A stretch of 64,000 nt of DNA, taken from positions 558,001 to 622,000 of the forward strand of contig CAWHVG010000003.1 of assembly GCA_963832725.1 (NCBI GenBank), in the 5' to 3' direction. The notes beneath the pieces are model-generated. The model was not told the DNA's origin. It did no database searches and worked only from the letters and a program-made list of their open reading frames with translations. The DNA is from JAEZBP01 sp963832725. Its GTDB lineage: Bacteria; Myxococcota_A; Polyangia; Polyangiales; Sandaracinaceae. Made by a program: the position numbers and the translations under genes. Below, piece by piece: positions 18,833-28,253 of the stretch (position 1 is its first letter; every line of letters starts with the position of its first letter).

Positions 18833-21128
18833 GACGACGTTTTTTCGGTGTGGTGGCGGCAGTGCTGCTCTTGGCATGTGGGTCGCCAGACGTTCCCGAT
18901 TCCGGCATGGACGCAGACGGCGCGACGTCGATGGATGCCGCGACCATCGTCGACGGGTCCGGTCATGAGGGCGGTAGCGACGTGGGAGGCGATGCGTCGG
19001 CTCCTCCAGGGCCGTGTGTGCCTTCATCAGAGCAGTGCAACGGCACCGACGATGATTGCGATGGCAATGTAGACGAGGCGCCGGTCGACTGCGACCGTCC
19101 GGGCGCGACGACCACCGAGTGCCGAGCGGGCGCTTGCGTTGTCGTGGAGTGCGCACCGATGCTGGGCGATTGCGACGGAGACGCTTCGAACGGCTGCGAG
19201 GCGCCGCTCGACTCCACGGAACACTGTGGCGGGTGCGATGTGGCCTGCGGCGCCGTGAATGGCACGGCGAGCTGTCTCGCAGGGGAGTGCGCCATCACCA
19301 ACTGCGATGCGGGATGGGCCGACTGCGACGGCGATCCAGCGACGAGCTGCGAAACGTCTCTCGCGAGCGTGACGAGCTGCGGTGCGTGTGACGTCGTGTG
19401 CGCCCCAGCGGGAGGCACTGGGGCGTGCATCGGCGGGGCTTGCGCGATTGGAGGGTGCGAGGCGGGCTACGCCGACTGCGACGGGGCGTACGCGACCGGC
19501 TGCGAGACCCCGCTGAACGGAAATTACCGACTGCGGCGCCTGCGGGAACACGTGTGCGCCGGCACACGGAAGCGGCGCGTGCGCGACTGGGACGTGCGCC
19601 GTCGCTTCGTGCGATGAAGGTTGGGCCGATTGCGACGGCGATCCCGGGACGGGCTGCGAGGCGTCGCTCGACAGCACCGACAGCTGTGGCGCGTGCGACG
19701 TGCGCTGCAGCCTCGCGCATGCGACGGCAGCCTGTGTCAGCGGGAGCTGCTCGATCGCGAGCTGCGAGATCGGTTTCGCAGATTGCGATGGTGACGCCAG
19801 CAACGGCTGCGAGGCGGATCTCAGTTCCGACACCACCTGTGGGTCATGCGCCGTCCACTGCGGTGCAGTAGACGGCGGCAGCACGTCATGCAGCGGCGGC
19901 AGTTGCGCGCTGACGTGCGCCGCGGACTGGGCTGACTGCGACGGCGATCCGGCGAACGGTTGCGAGCAGAGCCTCGAGGCCCCGAATCACTGCGGCGCGT
20001 GCGGCACGTCGTGTGATCCGGGTCAGGAGTGTCGTAGCGCGACCTGTATCGGGGCAGACCAGCCTCTCCTCTCTGCCGGGTACCAGCACACCTGCGTCAT
20101 TCGCGACGGGGGCGCCGTGTGGTGTTGGGGATACGACTGGTACGGCGCTCTCGGGGATGGCGCTTCGCACGATTACCGATACCAGTGGACGTCGCACCGA
20201 CTCCGCGGCCCGCTCTGGTTCGGATGCCGTCGCGCTGGCGGCGGCGGGACGAGCGGCGGAATGTGTGCGATTGTCCGAGGCCAGCGGGTGGCCTGTTGGG
20301 GGCAATTGTTGCCTGGGGACGGCACGCGGTCCGAACCCTACATGACCCCTCGTTTCGCGCTTGGCGTCGATGACGCGACGTCGGTCTACACCGCGTACGA
20401 GCAGGTGTGCGTGACCCACGCCACGGGGCGAGTCTCGTGCTGGGGGAGGCGAGCCAACGGCGACGCGGCCCCAGCTCGAACCTGGCTTGTACGACGTCGT
20501 CCGGATCTACCCGGTGGTGGGGTTCGCCAATCCGGACACCTCTTGACGACTCGCTGGACGGGTGCGGACCCCCCACCTCCCGGTGGAAGTCGCACCTGGA
20601 GGACGGTGCTCGACCTCGACGATGCCGTGTCGGGCGCGGGCGGGCCGCTGGCCAACTGCGCTGTGCGCTCGGACCACAGCGTCAGCTGTTGGGGGACGCA
20701 GCGCGATGACAGCGCGCCGAGCCCAGCTTCACTTTCTCAGCACCGCGCTCACCGACTACGTGTGGAGACCTTTGGCCCGAACGGACGTGAGCGATGCGAG
20801 CAGCGTCACGGTCGGGCAGCGCCACATCTGCGTCTTGCACGGGGATCAGACCGTGTCGTGCTGGGGTGACAATCGATACGGCCAGCTCGGCAACGGTACG
20901 TTGGATACCTCGGACACGGCGGTGCCAGTGCCCGGGTTGACGGATGTGGTCGAGATCTCGGCCGGGCCCTTCCACACTTGCGCACGACGCTCGGACGACA
21001 CCGTGTGGTGCTGGGGCCACAACGGCAGCGGGCAGCTCGGCCAACCGGTCAGTCTGCTCTGCCGACCGGACGTCGATACCGGATGCCCCATCTCGAGCAC
21101 CCCCGTGCAGGTCCCGGGCCTGCCCTGA
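18829..21128 (+). CDS. Cys-rich repeat / RCC1 lipoprotein (frameshifted)
   Basis: Starts with GTG overlapping the upstream stop by four bases. A lipoprotein leader (VRRRFFGVVAAVLLLAC) has a good lipobox, LLAC. A Ser/Asp/Ala-rich linker follows, then a CNGTDDDCDGNVDE motif. At least five tandem units of about 45 residues come next, pattern DCDGD-x-x-[NT]-GCE ... CGACDxxC. The C-terminal part is RCC1 repeats (CWGDNRYGQLGNG and similar), ending at 21128. Frame breaks occur near 19525 and at several places between 20170 and 20700. Both this gene and its upstream neighbour join a DCDGDPxNGCE unit to RCC1 repeats, so they share ancestry. Likely surface-exposed and metal- or disulfide-stabilised; no enzymatic motif is seen. 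Confidence 0.7.
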
Positions 21129-21150
21129 GCCGGGTGAGCGGACGGGCTCG

Positions 21151-22017
21151 TCAGTCCATGATCTGGGCGAGGATGCGGTCGAGCTCGTCGTAGCTGGAGT
21201 AGCTGACGACCAGCTTGCCCTTGCCCTTCTTGTCCTCGACCGCGACGCGGGCGCCGAGCGCTTTGGTCAGCCGGTTCTCGAGGTCGCGCACGTTGGCGCT
21301 CTTGGTCTTCTCGGCCTTGGGCGCGTCGGCGCCGCGAGCGGCCCCGCGTACTTGCCGCTCGGTCTCGCGCACGCTCCACTGCTTCTTGACCGCTTCGCGC
21401 GCCAGCCGCTTGATGGTGGCGACGTCGGGGGCGCCGAGCAGGGCGCGGCCGTGGCCCTCGCTGAGCTGGCCTTCTTCCAGCATCGCCAGGACGGTCTCCG
21501 GGAGCTTCAGGAGCCGGAGCGCGTTGGCGACCGTCGAGCGATCCTTGCCGACCCGCTTGGCCACGGATTCCTGCGAGTTGCCATGCTCCTCCACCAGTCG
21601 CTGGAACGCGCGGGCGGTCTCGATCGGGTTCAGGTCCTCGCGCTGGAGGTTCTCGACCAGGGCTGCCTCGAACGCCTCTTCGGTGTTCAGCTCCCGGACG
21701 AAGACGGGCACCTCTTTGAGGCCCGCTCGCTGCGCCGCGCGCCAGCGCCGCTCGCCGGCGACGATCTCGTAGCCGCCGCCCGCGCGGTTGCGGACCAGGA
21801 TCGGCTCCAGCACGCCGAGCTCCGCGATCGACGCGGCCAGCTCGTCCAGCGCCGAATCCTCGAAGCGGCGGCGCGGCTGCGCCCGGTTCGGGTGCACCTC
21901 TTCGATGGGCGCCTCGAACCCGGGAGAGCGCTTCGAGCCACCGCCTCGAGCGGGCTTGTACGGAGCGGCGGGGAGGAGTCCGTCGAGCCCGCGGCCCAAC
22001 CGTCGTTTGGCGTTCAC
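21151..22017 (-). CDS. parB: Chromosome partitioning protein ParB
   Basis: A 288-residue ParB/Spo0J. Order of parts: the N-terminal RRLGRGLDGLL peptide that contacts ParA; the CTP-binding/ParB-nuclease-like domain with VAGERRWRAAQ and LVENLQREDLNPIE; the helix-turn-helix region (ESVAKRVGKDRSTVANALRL); and a C-terminal dimerisation domain. It binds parS and loads SMC, which connects it functionally to scpA and scpB at 37-41 kb. It starts with GTG one base after the parA stop. I found no clear palindromic parS site in the window by eye. Confidence 0.95.
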   Translation of the reverse strand: MNAKRRLGRGLDGLLPAAPYKPARGGGSKRSPGFEAPIEEVHPNRAQPRRRFEDSALDELAASIAELGVLEPILVRNRAGGGYEIVAGERRWRAAQRAGLKEVPVFVRELNTEEAFEAALVENLQREDLNPIETARAFQRLVEEHGNSQESVAKRVGKDRSTVANALRLLKLPETVLAMLEEGQLSEGHGRALLGAPDVATIKRLAREAVKKQWSVRETERQVRGAARGADAPKAEKTKSANVRDLENRLTKALGARVAVEDKKGKGKLVVSYSSYDELDRILAQIMD

Positions 22018-22018
22018 G

Positions 22019-22783
22019 TCAGGCGGCCTCGGACTCGTCGAGCAGCTCGCGGGCGAGGTTCAGGTAGCCGTGGCTGCCGCGCGAGCCCGCGTCGTAGAGG
22101 ATGACCGGCTTGCCGTGGGACGGAGCCTCCGCCAGCCGGATGTTGCGCGGGATGGTCGTGTCGTAGACGTGGAAGTGCTTGCGCACCTCCTGGGCGACCT
22201 CGCGCGAGAGGTTGCTGCGCGGATCCCACATCGTCAGCAGAACACCCATCAGCTCGAGCCGCGCGTTCAGCCCGCCGCGGATGCGCTCGATGGTGTCGGT
22301 CAGGTCGCTGAGCCCCTCGAGCGCGTAGTACTCGCACTGCATCGGCACGAGCACGGCGTCCGCGGCCACCAGCGAGTTGATCGTGAGCAGCCCGAGCGAG
22401 GGCGGGCAGTCGATCAGGATGTAGTCGTGCGCGTCCCGATGCGCGGCCAGCGCGTCGCGCAGTCGCACGAAGCGATCCTCGTCGTCGACCAGCTCCAGGC
22501 CGGCGGCCGCCAGATCGGGCGAGGAGGGCGCTAGCGTCAGCGCCGCCAGATCCGTCTCCACCACGATGTCCGGCAAGCGGGCGTCCCCGATCAGCAGATC
22601 GTAGGTGCCCCGCTCGACCTGGCGCGGCGCGGTGCCGAGCCCGCTGGTCGCGTTTCCCTGCGGATCCATGTCGACCAGGAGCACCCGCTGCTCCGCCACG
22701 GCCAGCGAGGCGGCGAGGTTCACGGCGGTCGTGGTCTTGCCCACGCCGCCTTTCTGGTTCGCGATCGCAACGATTTTGCCCAT
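22019..22783 (-). CDS. parA: Chromosome partitioning ATPase ParA/Soj
   Basis: 254 residues from the ATG at 22783, chosen because it directly precedes the family N-terminus GKIVAIANQKGG. The deviant Walker A is KGGVGKTTTAVNLA, Walker A' is VLLVDMDPQGNA, and Walker B is YILIDCPPSLG. ParA dimers bind DNA non-specifically and are released by ParB, moving origins apart. An upstream in-frame extension of 44 codons exists, but it is Arg/Pro-rich and unlike the family. It is the first gene of a parA-parB operon. No gid/mnmG or rsm genes, which often sit beside parAB, are present. Confidence 0.95.
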   Translation of the reverse strand: MGKIVAIANQKGGVGKTTTAVNLAASLAVAEQRVLLVDMDPQGNATSGLGTAPRQVERGTYDLLIGDARLPDIVVETDLAALTLAPSSPDLAAAGLELVDDEDRFVRLRDALAAHRDAHDYILIDCPPSLGLLTINSLVAADAVLVPMQCEYYALEGLSDLTDTIERIRGGLNARLELMGVLLTMWDPRSNLSREVAQEVRKHFHVYDTTIPRNIRLAEAPSHGKPVILYDAGSRGSHGYLNLARELLDESEAA

Positions 22784-22977
22784 CGATCCGCGCGTCTCCC
22801 GAGGCCGTGGATACCAGGGCCGGGGCCGCCGGGCAACGGGAGCCGCACCGGAATCGTCGCGCCCCGCCACGGGCGCCCGGGCGGGCTCGGCCGCCGCCGT
22901 GCGTTTTTCGACCACGCTTTTTTGGAGGCTCGGAATGCCGGTGGTAGAAGGTATTCAGATGTAGGACGAGGTGGTTG

Positions 22978-23175
22978 ATGGTGCTACTTCAAACGACCCG
23001 GCGGGACGATCCGTCACCGTTGCTGGCGGCGTTGACCGACACGGCGGAGCTCCCTCGCGGCGCCCGCCGCGTGCAAGAGCGGGTCTTTTGGGGTGTGGGC
23101 CATGGCTCGGGCGAGGCGCGGATCGTGCCGCTCTCGCCTGTCCTGCCGACTTCACCGACCGGAGGCAGAGACTGA
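22978..23175 (+). CDS. Small ORF upstream of a conserved-looking 54-residue protein
   Basis: 65 residues from ATG 22978, preceded by GAGGTGG at suitable spacing. The stop shares one base with the next start (TGATG at 23173-23177), a common sign of translational coupling. The sequence (LLQTTRRDDPSPLLAALTD and onward) has no recognisable domain. It could instead be a leader for the downstream gene. I cannot name a function. Confidence 0.4.
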   Translation: MVLLQTTRRDDPSPLLAALTDTAELPRGARRVQERVFWGVGHGSGEARIVPLSPVLPTSPTGGRD

Positions 23176-23339
23176 TGCGTCGCGCAAAATACCGAACGAT
23201 CGAAGAGTTCGAGCGAGAAGAGATTCGTTCGCACGTGAAGCTGGGGTGGTCTCTGGACGATCTCTACAACGAGGTGAAGGGGATCGATCGTCGCGACTAC
23301 GACCCCGACGCCGACCCGGCCGAGCTCGACTTCGGCTGA
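23175..23339 (+). CDS. Small acidic protein, 54 residues
   Basis: The protein is strongly charged: a basic start (MRRAKYRTIEEFEREEI), a central helix (VKLGWSLDDLYNEVKGID) and an acidic end (DYDPDADPAELDFG). The lack of low-complexity Arg/Pro/Ala and the Tyr, Phe and Trp content are unlike the shadow frames of this GC-rich DNA, which supports a real gene. It has no signal peptide and no Cys. A GC-rich hairpin repeat follows about 90 bases after its stop. No family was recognised. Confidence 0.6.
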   Translation: MRRAKYRTIEEFEREEIRSHVKLGWSLDDLYNEVKGIDRRDYDPDADPAELDFG

Positions 23340-23352
23340 ACCCACTTCTCGC

Positions 23353-23577
23353 GAGCCGCGCCGTCTCCCTCCCTGGCGCAGGCTCGCGCCCGCCCCGCGT
23401 CGCCCCGCGTGGCGGGCCCCCTCCCGGCCCCGGCGGTCGCCCCCGTCGGGGCCGGGACTCCCTCTTCCTTGGCTCGAGTGAGCCGCGCCGTCTCCCTCCC
23501 TGGCGTGGCTTGCGCCCGCTGCGCATCGCCCTGCGCGGCGGGCTCCCCTGGCCCCGGCGGTCGCCCCCGCCGGGGCC
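23353..23577. repeat. ~127-bp direct repeat, two copies, each ending in a hairpin
   Basis: GAGCCGCGCCGTCTCCCTCC occurs at 23353 and 23480. Each copy runs on to a perfect or near-perfect 10-bp stem: GGCCCCGGCG at 23426-23435 paired with 23444-23453, and 23550-23559 paired with 23568-23577. Loops are 8 bases. The pair fills the gap between the 54-residue gene and the convergent kinase gene and could act as a transcription stop, although there is no T-run. Confidence 0.65.
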
Positions 23578-23619
23578 AACCTTTTCCGTCGGCGGCGTCT
23601 TTCGCGACCCGCGGCGTCG

Positions 23620-25545
23620 TCACTGCCAGCCGTAGGCCTGCAGGATCTGCTCGCAGGAGCGGGTCTGCGGGTGCGAGGGGTAGTGAGCGCGCATCTCCGC
23701 GCAGGTCGAGCGCATCTCGGCACGATCGCCGGCGCGGAGCGCACAGTTCATCCGGGCACCGAGGAGCTCCGCGGAGCGAGGCGCCGAATGCGTCGCGCGG
23801 ATGCAGCCGCGCCAGTCGCTCTCTTGCATCCTGGCGACGGCGGCCTGGACGCCGGCCGGCGGTCCCCCGGCCGGCGGCGTCGATGTGGAAGAAGGTGCGC
23901 TCGGCGGCGCGGGCGCTCCGGGCGACGCCGGCTCGGGCGCATCCGGTGGAGGCGTGTCCGGAGGCGAGGGCGCGTTTTCGCGGCGCTGGTCGGCCCGCCT
24001 GGGCCGAGGTTGGTTCGCGTGAGGTCGGGTCGGGGGAGACGGCTCGCGCGGACGCCGGTCTGCGTGAGGCCGATTCGCGCGAGACGGGGCCCGTTGCTGC
24101 GGCCGCCGCAACGCCATCACCGGAGCCGCCACGGGCTCGGGCGCCATGGACGCGGTGCCGGCGTCGGGAACGATGGCCGGAGTCGGATTGGGAAGGGGAT
24201 CCGCCTCGGCCGGTTCGAGCGGGACCAGCGCCGGCGGTGACGGTTCGGTCTGCGTGACCGCCGGCGGATCGGTGAGCGAACGGGCTCCGGTGAACGCCAC
24301 GACGGCGGCGATCGTGCTCGCCGCCCCGATCGCGGTCAGCGCGCCGGCGAGCAGCCACCACCTGACCCGCCGAGGCGGCGGCGGGCGATATGTGGTGAGA
24401 GGCGTCGCGCCGGGCGCCATCGCGGTGGCGGGCACCGGGTTGCTTACCGGCGTCCCGGCGGTGAGCGCGTAGGGGCTCGGGTTGCTGGCCGGCGTGCCCG
24501 CGGTGGGTGCGTAGGGATCCGGATTGCTGACGGGCGTGCCGGCGGTGGGTGCGTAGGGGCTCGGGTTGCTGACGGGCGTGCCGGCGATGGGCGCGTAGGG
24601 ATCCGGATTGCTGATCGGCGTCGCCGCGGTGGCCGCGTGCGGGTCGACCGTCGGGCGATGGACGCCGGTGCGCGGAACCGGCGCCAGCCCCGCCGCGACC
24701 CGAATCGAGTCCACGAGGCGCCGCGCGTCCGGCGGGCAATCGCCCGGCGCCTTGGCCAGGGCCCGCGCCAGCGCGTCCGAGAGCGCCGGGGGCAGATCGG
24801 GGCGGCGTATCGAGAGCGGCGGCGCCGGCTCCGTGGCGAGCTTGGCGAAGAGCGCGGGGAGGGTGGGCGCCGTGATGGGCGGCTCACCGGCCAAGAGCTC
24901 GTAGAGGATCGTGGCCAGCGCGTAGAGGTCGGTGCGCTGGTCGAGGGGCGCCCCGCACGCCTGCTCGGGCGACATGTACTGGGGCGTACCCATCACCACG
25001 CCGCTAGCGGTGAGCCGCGCGTCGCCTTCCGGAGCCAGGCCCTTGGCGAGCCCGAAATCGAGCAGCACCGCCCGCTCGGGGGCGCCGGGCTGCTGCGCGA
25101 GGAAGATGTTGGCCGGCTTGAGATCGCGGTGGATCAGCCCCTGGTCGTGGGCGGCGGCGAGCCCCGACGCGACCTGCTCGAAGATCGCCAGCGCCTCGTT
25201 CAGCGGGAGCGTGCCCCGCCGCGCCAGACGCTGGGCGAGGTCCTCGCCCTCCAGCAGATCCATCACCAGGTACGCGAGGCCGTCCGCGTGCGCGAAGTCG
25301 TGGATGGCCACGATGTGCGCGTGCCCGAGGGCGCCGATCGCCTCCGCTTCGCGCTGGAAACGGGCCAGCGCTTCGCGGCGCGCGGCCACCTCCGGCAGCA
25401 GGACCTTCACGGCGTAGCGGCGCCCCGTGCGCACATGGACGGCGACGAAGACCGCGCCCATCCCGCCCGAGCCGAGCTCGCGCTCGACGCGATAGGTGTC
25501 GCCGAGCGTCCGCCCGACCAGCGTCTCCGGATCCGTCAACGCCAT
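23620..25545 (-). CDS. Ser/Thr protein kinase with Pro-rich repeats and C-terminal domain
   Basis: 641 residues. The kinase domain has GSGGMG (25-30), Lys47, HRDLKPAN, DFGLAK and GTPQYMSPEQ, all intact, so it should be active. After it come five tandem units of about 15 residues based on SNPxPYAPxAGTPV (about 304-375), then a single membrane helix (about 395-415). An extracytoplasmic Pro/Arg-rich stretch follows. The last ~75 residues are Cys-containing and TPR-like (MQESDWRGCIRATH to the end). This is the common Hanks-type receptor kinase layout with an outer sensor part. It ends toward the hairpin repeats and is divergent from map. Confidence 0.92.
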   Translation of the reverse strand: MALTDPETLVGRTLGDTYRVERELGSGGMGAVFVAVHVRTGRRYAVKVLLPEVAARREALARFQREAEAIGALGHAHIVAIHDFAHADGLAYLVMDLLEGEDLAQRLARRGTLPLNEALAIFEQVASGLAAAHDQGLIHRDLKPANIFLAQQPGAPERAVLLDFGLAKGLAPEGDARLTASGVVMGTPQYMSPEQACGAPLDQRTDLYALATILYELLAGEPPITAPTLPALFAKLATEPAPPLSIRRPDLPPALSDALARALAKAPGDCPPDARRLVDSIRVAAGLAPVPRTGVHRPTVDPHAATAATPISNPDPYAPIAGTPVSNPSPYAPTAGTPVSNPDPYAPTAGTPASNPSPYALTAGTPVSNPVPATAMAPGATPLTTYRPPPPRRVRWWLLAGALTAIGAASTIAAVVAFTGARSLTDPPAVTQTEPSPPALVPLEPAEADPLPNPTPAIVPDAGTASMAPEPVAAPVMALRRPQQRAPSRANRPHADRRPREPSPPTRPHANQPRPRRADQRRENAPSPPDTPPPDAPEPASPGAPAPPSAPSSTSTPPAGGPPAGVQAAVARMQESDWRGCIRATHSAPRSAELLGARMNCALRAGDRAEMRSTCAEMRAHYPSHPQTRSCEQILQAYGWQ

Positions 25546-25775
25546 CGCCGCCGTTCCGACGTGTCACGCCCGAGGCGCCTCGGCCAACACGCGCGTCGTT
25601 GCGAGGGGCGCGTCGCCGCGGTACCTAACGATGGCGCGCAGCTGCGCTCGTGGTCGCGCGCGATGATCGAGAGCAGTCCCGTCCAGAGCTCCGTTCCGGG
25701 TCTCGCGCCGAAGGCCCCGTACGCACGTCGCGCACCCAGGAACGGACTCCCGGCCTTCGGTAGTAGGAGCGCGCC

Positions 25776-26654
25776 GTGCCCGTCGAGATCATGAGCCCCC
25801 GGATGCTGGAGCGGATGCGCGCGTCCTGCCGTATGGCCGCCGAGTGCCTCGTCATGGTCGGCGAGGAGCTTCGCCCGGGCATGACCACCGAGGACATCAA
25901 CACGCTCGTCCACGAGTGGACCGTCTCCCGCGACGCCTACCCCTCGCCGCTGCACTACGGCAACCCGCCCTTCCCGAAGAGCGTCTGCACCAGCGTCAAC
26001 GACTGCGTCTGCCATGGCATCCCGACCCCGAAGCAGAAGCTGAAGGACGGCGACATCATCAACGTGGACGTCACGACCTACTTCCCGAAAGAGTACGGCT
26101 TCCACGGCGACACGAGCGCGACGTTCTACGTCGGCGAGCCCAGCGAAGCGGCGAAGCTGGTGGTGGAGACGGCCCGCTGGTGCCTCGAGCTGGGCATCCG
26201 CGCCGTGAAGGAAGGCGCTCGCATCCGCGACATCGGCAAGGCCATCGAGGACTACGCGCACGCGCAGGGCTGCTCGGTCGTGCGCGACTTCGTCGGGCAC
26301 GGCGTCGGCCGCGAGTTCCACATGCCGCCGCAGGTCCCGCACTACTACGATCCGCGCGCCGGCAAGAAGCTCCGCCGCGGCATGGTCTTCACCATCGAGC
26401 CCATGATCAACGAGGGCGACTACCGCACCGAGATCATGGGCGACCGGTGGACCGTGCTCACCCGTGACCGCAAGCTCAGCGCGCAGTTCGAGCACAGCAT
26501 CCTCGTCACCCGCGACGGCGTGGAGGTGCTGACCGCCCGCCCGGCGATGCTGAAGAACAGCGAAGACAAGCCCTGGTCCAAGCTCGGCGAGCTCACCTGC
26601 GCGGCCGCGGTGGAAGCGAAGCGCGGCGAAGCGGCGCCTGCGACCGTGAGCTGA
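25776..26654 (+). CDS. map: Methionine aminopeptidase type I
   Basis: 292 residues; removes the initiator Met. The five metal ligands are in their usual motifs: the Asp of INVDVT, the Asp of GDTSATF, the His of VGHGVGREFH, the Glu of FTIEPM and the Glu of QFEHSI. The substrate-contact His is in LHYGNPPFPKS. GTG 25776 is preceded by TAGGAG at good spacing. The length is a little above the ~265 of E. coli because of a C-terminal extension of about 35 residues rich in Lys and Ala. The gene is intact and monocistronic. Confidence 0.95.
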   Translation: MPVEIMSPRMLERMRASCRMAAECLVMVGEELRPGMTTEDINTLVHEWTVSRDAYPSPLHYGNPPFPKSVCTSVNDCVCHGIPTPKQKLKDGDIINVDVTTYFPKEYGFHGDTSATFYVGEPSEAAKLVVETARWCLELGIRAVKEGARIRDIGKAIEDYAHAQGCSVVRDFVGHGVGREFHMPPQVPHYYDPRAGKKLRRGMVFTIEPMINEGDYRTEIMGDRWTVLTRDRKLSAQFEHSILVTRDGVEVLTARPAMLKNSEDKPWSKLGELTCAAAVEAKRGEAAPATVS

Positions 26655-26703
26655 ACCTCGGCTCTTCGGGGGCCGTCCGAGATCACCGAGAGGGCGATTT
26701 TCT

Positions 26704-26742
26704 GCGCGCCTGAGGCGCTTCCGTCCTCAGGAAGCGGCGCGC
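26704..26742. terminator. Compound hairpin between convergent map and Rieske genes
   Basis: Within the gene-free stretch 26655-26957, GCGCGC (26704-26709) pairs with 26737-26742 and CGCTTCC (26716-26722) pairs with 26730-26736. Alternatively CCTGAGG (26709-26715) can pair with 26725-26731, which excludes the first fold. There is no T-run on either side. The position between convergent genes suggests a two-way transcription stop. The rest of the stretch shows nothing recognisable. Confidence 0.4.
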
Positions 26743-26957
26743 GAGGCGGTGGAATCGCGATGACGGAGCCACCGGCGGGGTGGCTCAGCGTAGATTTCCC
26801 GTGAATCGCGTCGCGAGAGCGAGGATGGCCGCGTCAGGACGGGCGCGCCAAGAGGGACCGACCGAGCCGTCGTTCACCTACGGCGATCGAGGCCCCGAGA
26901 CGTGAGCCCGTCCTGGCGGTCCGGGCTCGCAGCAGCGATTCGGCGCGAAATCCACAC

Positions 26958-27371
26958 TCAGGGCTCCTCGTCGTCTTCGAGCACGACGAACTCGAGCTCG
27001 TCGTCGTCGTCTTCTTCCTCGGGCGCATCGAGGACAATCCAGCCGTCCGCGTCGACGGAGACGGGGAGGGCGCGAAGGGATCGCCCTCGACACGGCCCTC
27101 GCACGCAGAGCCCGTCGTCCCGCCGATAGAGCGCACCGTGCGTGCCGCAACGCAGGTGTCCCGTGGTGTCGTCGAGGAACTCGCGCGAGCCCGCGTCGAG
27201 AGGGATTGGCAGGTGCTGGCACTCGTTCAGGTAAGCGCGCACCTCGCCCGTCTCGTCCACGACGACGAGGGCCTCGGGCCGCCGGGCGAGCGTGTCGTCG
27301 CCGAGCCCGACCACGCGCACTTCGCCCGGATCGAGCTCCTCGCGCCGCGCCACCCGGATCACGTCGCTCAC
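26958..27371 (-). CDS. Rieske [2Fe-2S] domain protein
   Basis: 137 residues consisting of one Rieske domain. The two cluster-binding motifs are CQH (in YLNECQHLPIPLD) and CGTH (in LRCGTHGALY), followed by the usual GLCVRGPCRGRSL region. The second motif is C-G-T-H, the normal CxxH spacing. The protein ends with a run of Asp and Glu. Such stand-alone domains act as small soluble electron carriers, often for oxygenases, but no oxygenase is near. It starts with GTG four bases after the metallophosphatase stop, so the two are probably co-transcribed. Confidence 0.85.
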   Translation of the reverse strand: MSDVIRVARREELDPGEVRVVGLGDDTLARRPEALVVVDETGEVRAYLNECQHLPIPLDAGSREFLDDTTGHLRCGTHGALYRRDDGLCVRGPCRGRSLRALPVSVDADGWIVLDAPEEEDDDDELEFVVLEDDEEP

Positions 27372-27375
27372 GGGC

Positions 27376-28048
27376 TCAGCCTCCGAGGTTCGTCCGCTTC
27401 GCGTAGGACGCGCGGGCGGGGACCGAGACCAGCTCGCGCTCGGGCAGCACCAGCGCCGTGAGCCGGCCGCCGTACACACAGCCCGTATCGAGTCCGATCG
27501 CGTAGGGCCACCGCTGCAGGCCGCGCACCGCGTCGTGCCCGAAGACCACCGTACGCGGCCCCGGCCAGCGCTCGGCCCAGGGCTGCCCCGCGTCGACGCG
27601 CTTGGACGGCGTCCCGTCGGGCCGGAACGAGCGCATGTTCAACATCACGTGGGGATCCTGATCCTCGAGGCCCACCCCCGGCACCAGCCCCGCGTGCACC
27701 ACGATCACGTCGTGCTCGTTCAGCTCGAGGAAGAGCGGTAGCGCCTCGAGCCAGCGCCAGTCGGCCTCTCCGAGCCGCGACGCATCGGCCGCGTGCGCCG
27801 GCGCGAGCGGCTTGTTCGAGCTGCCGCGTCGCCACGCGATCAGCTTCTCGTCGTGATTGCCCCGCACCGCCAGATGCTCGCGCTTGCGCATGAAGCGCAC
27901 CAGCTCCGCGCCACGCGGCCCCTTGGCCACGATGTCGCCGACGGACACCAACCGATCCCGAGCCGTATCGAACTCCGCCTCTTCGAGCAGATTCCGACAG
28001 CTCGTCCATGCACCCGTGCAGGTCTCCGACGATGATCGTGCGTCCCAT
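27376..28048 (-). CDS. ApaH/PP2A-like metallophosphatase (one frameshift)
   Basis: About 223 residues. The metal-binding motifs of the calcineurin-like family are present in order: GDLHG near the start (MGRTIIVGDLHGCMDEL), GDIVAKGP, GNHDEK, and HAGL. The Gly-Asp-His set matches ApaH/PrpE-type diadenosine tetraphosphatases and bacterial PP2A-like phosphatases; the substrate cannot be decided. The frame changes near 27990, with one extra base, between MDEL and LLEEAEFD. ATG 28048 is the only start that includes the first metal motif. The Rieske gene follows directly. Confidence 0.85.
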
Positions 28049-28253
28049 CGCTCCGCTCGGCAGTCGTAGCACGTCGCGACGGCAGCTCGCCTACTCGAGT
28101 CCACGCCGTGGCATCACACCACCGTTTCGCCATTCGGTTCACCGTCAACGGACCTCGTGTTGGCGATGGATGGCCGATTTGCAAGACTCGCCGCGAGCGT
28201 CTCGGCCGGTTTCGACGAGGGCAGACGGTCGCTCGGGCCGTCGTGGAGGGAAC

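Noticed and set aside
21128..22980. parS sites near parAB
   Set aside because: No near-palindromic TGTTCCACGTGGAACA-like sequence was found by eye around the genes.
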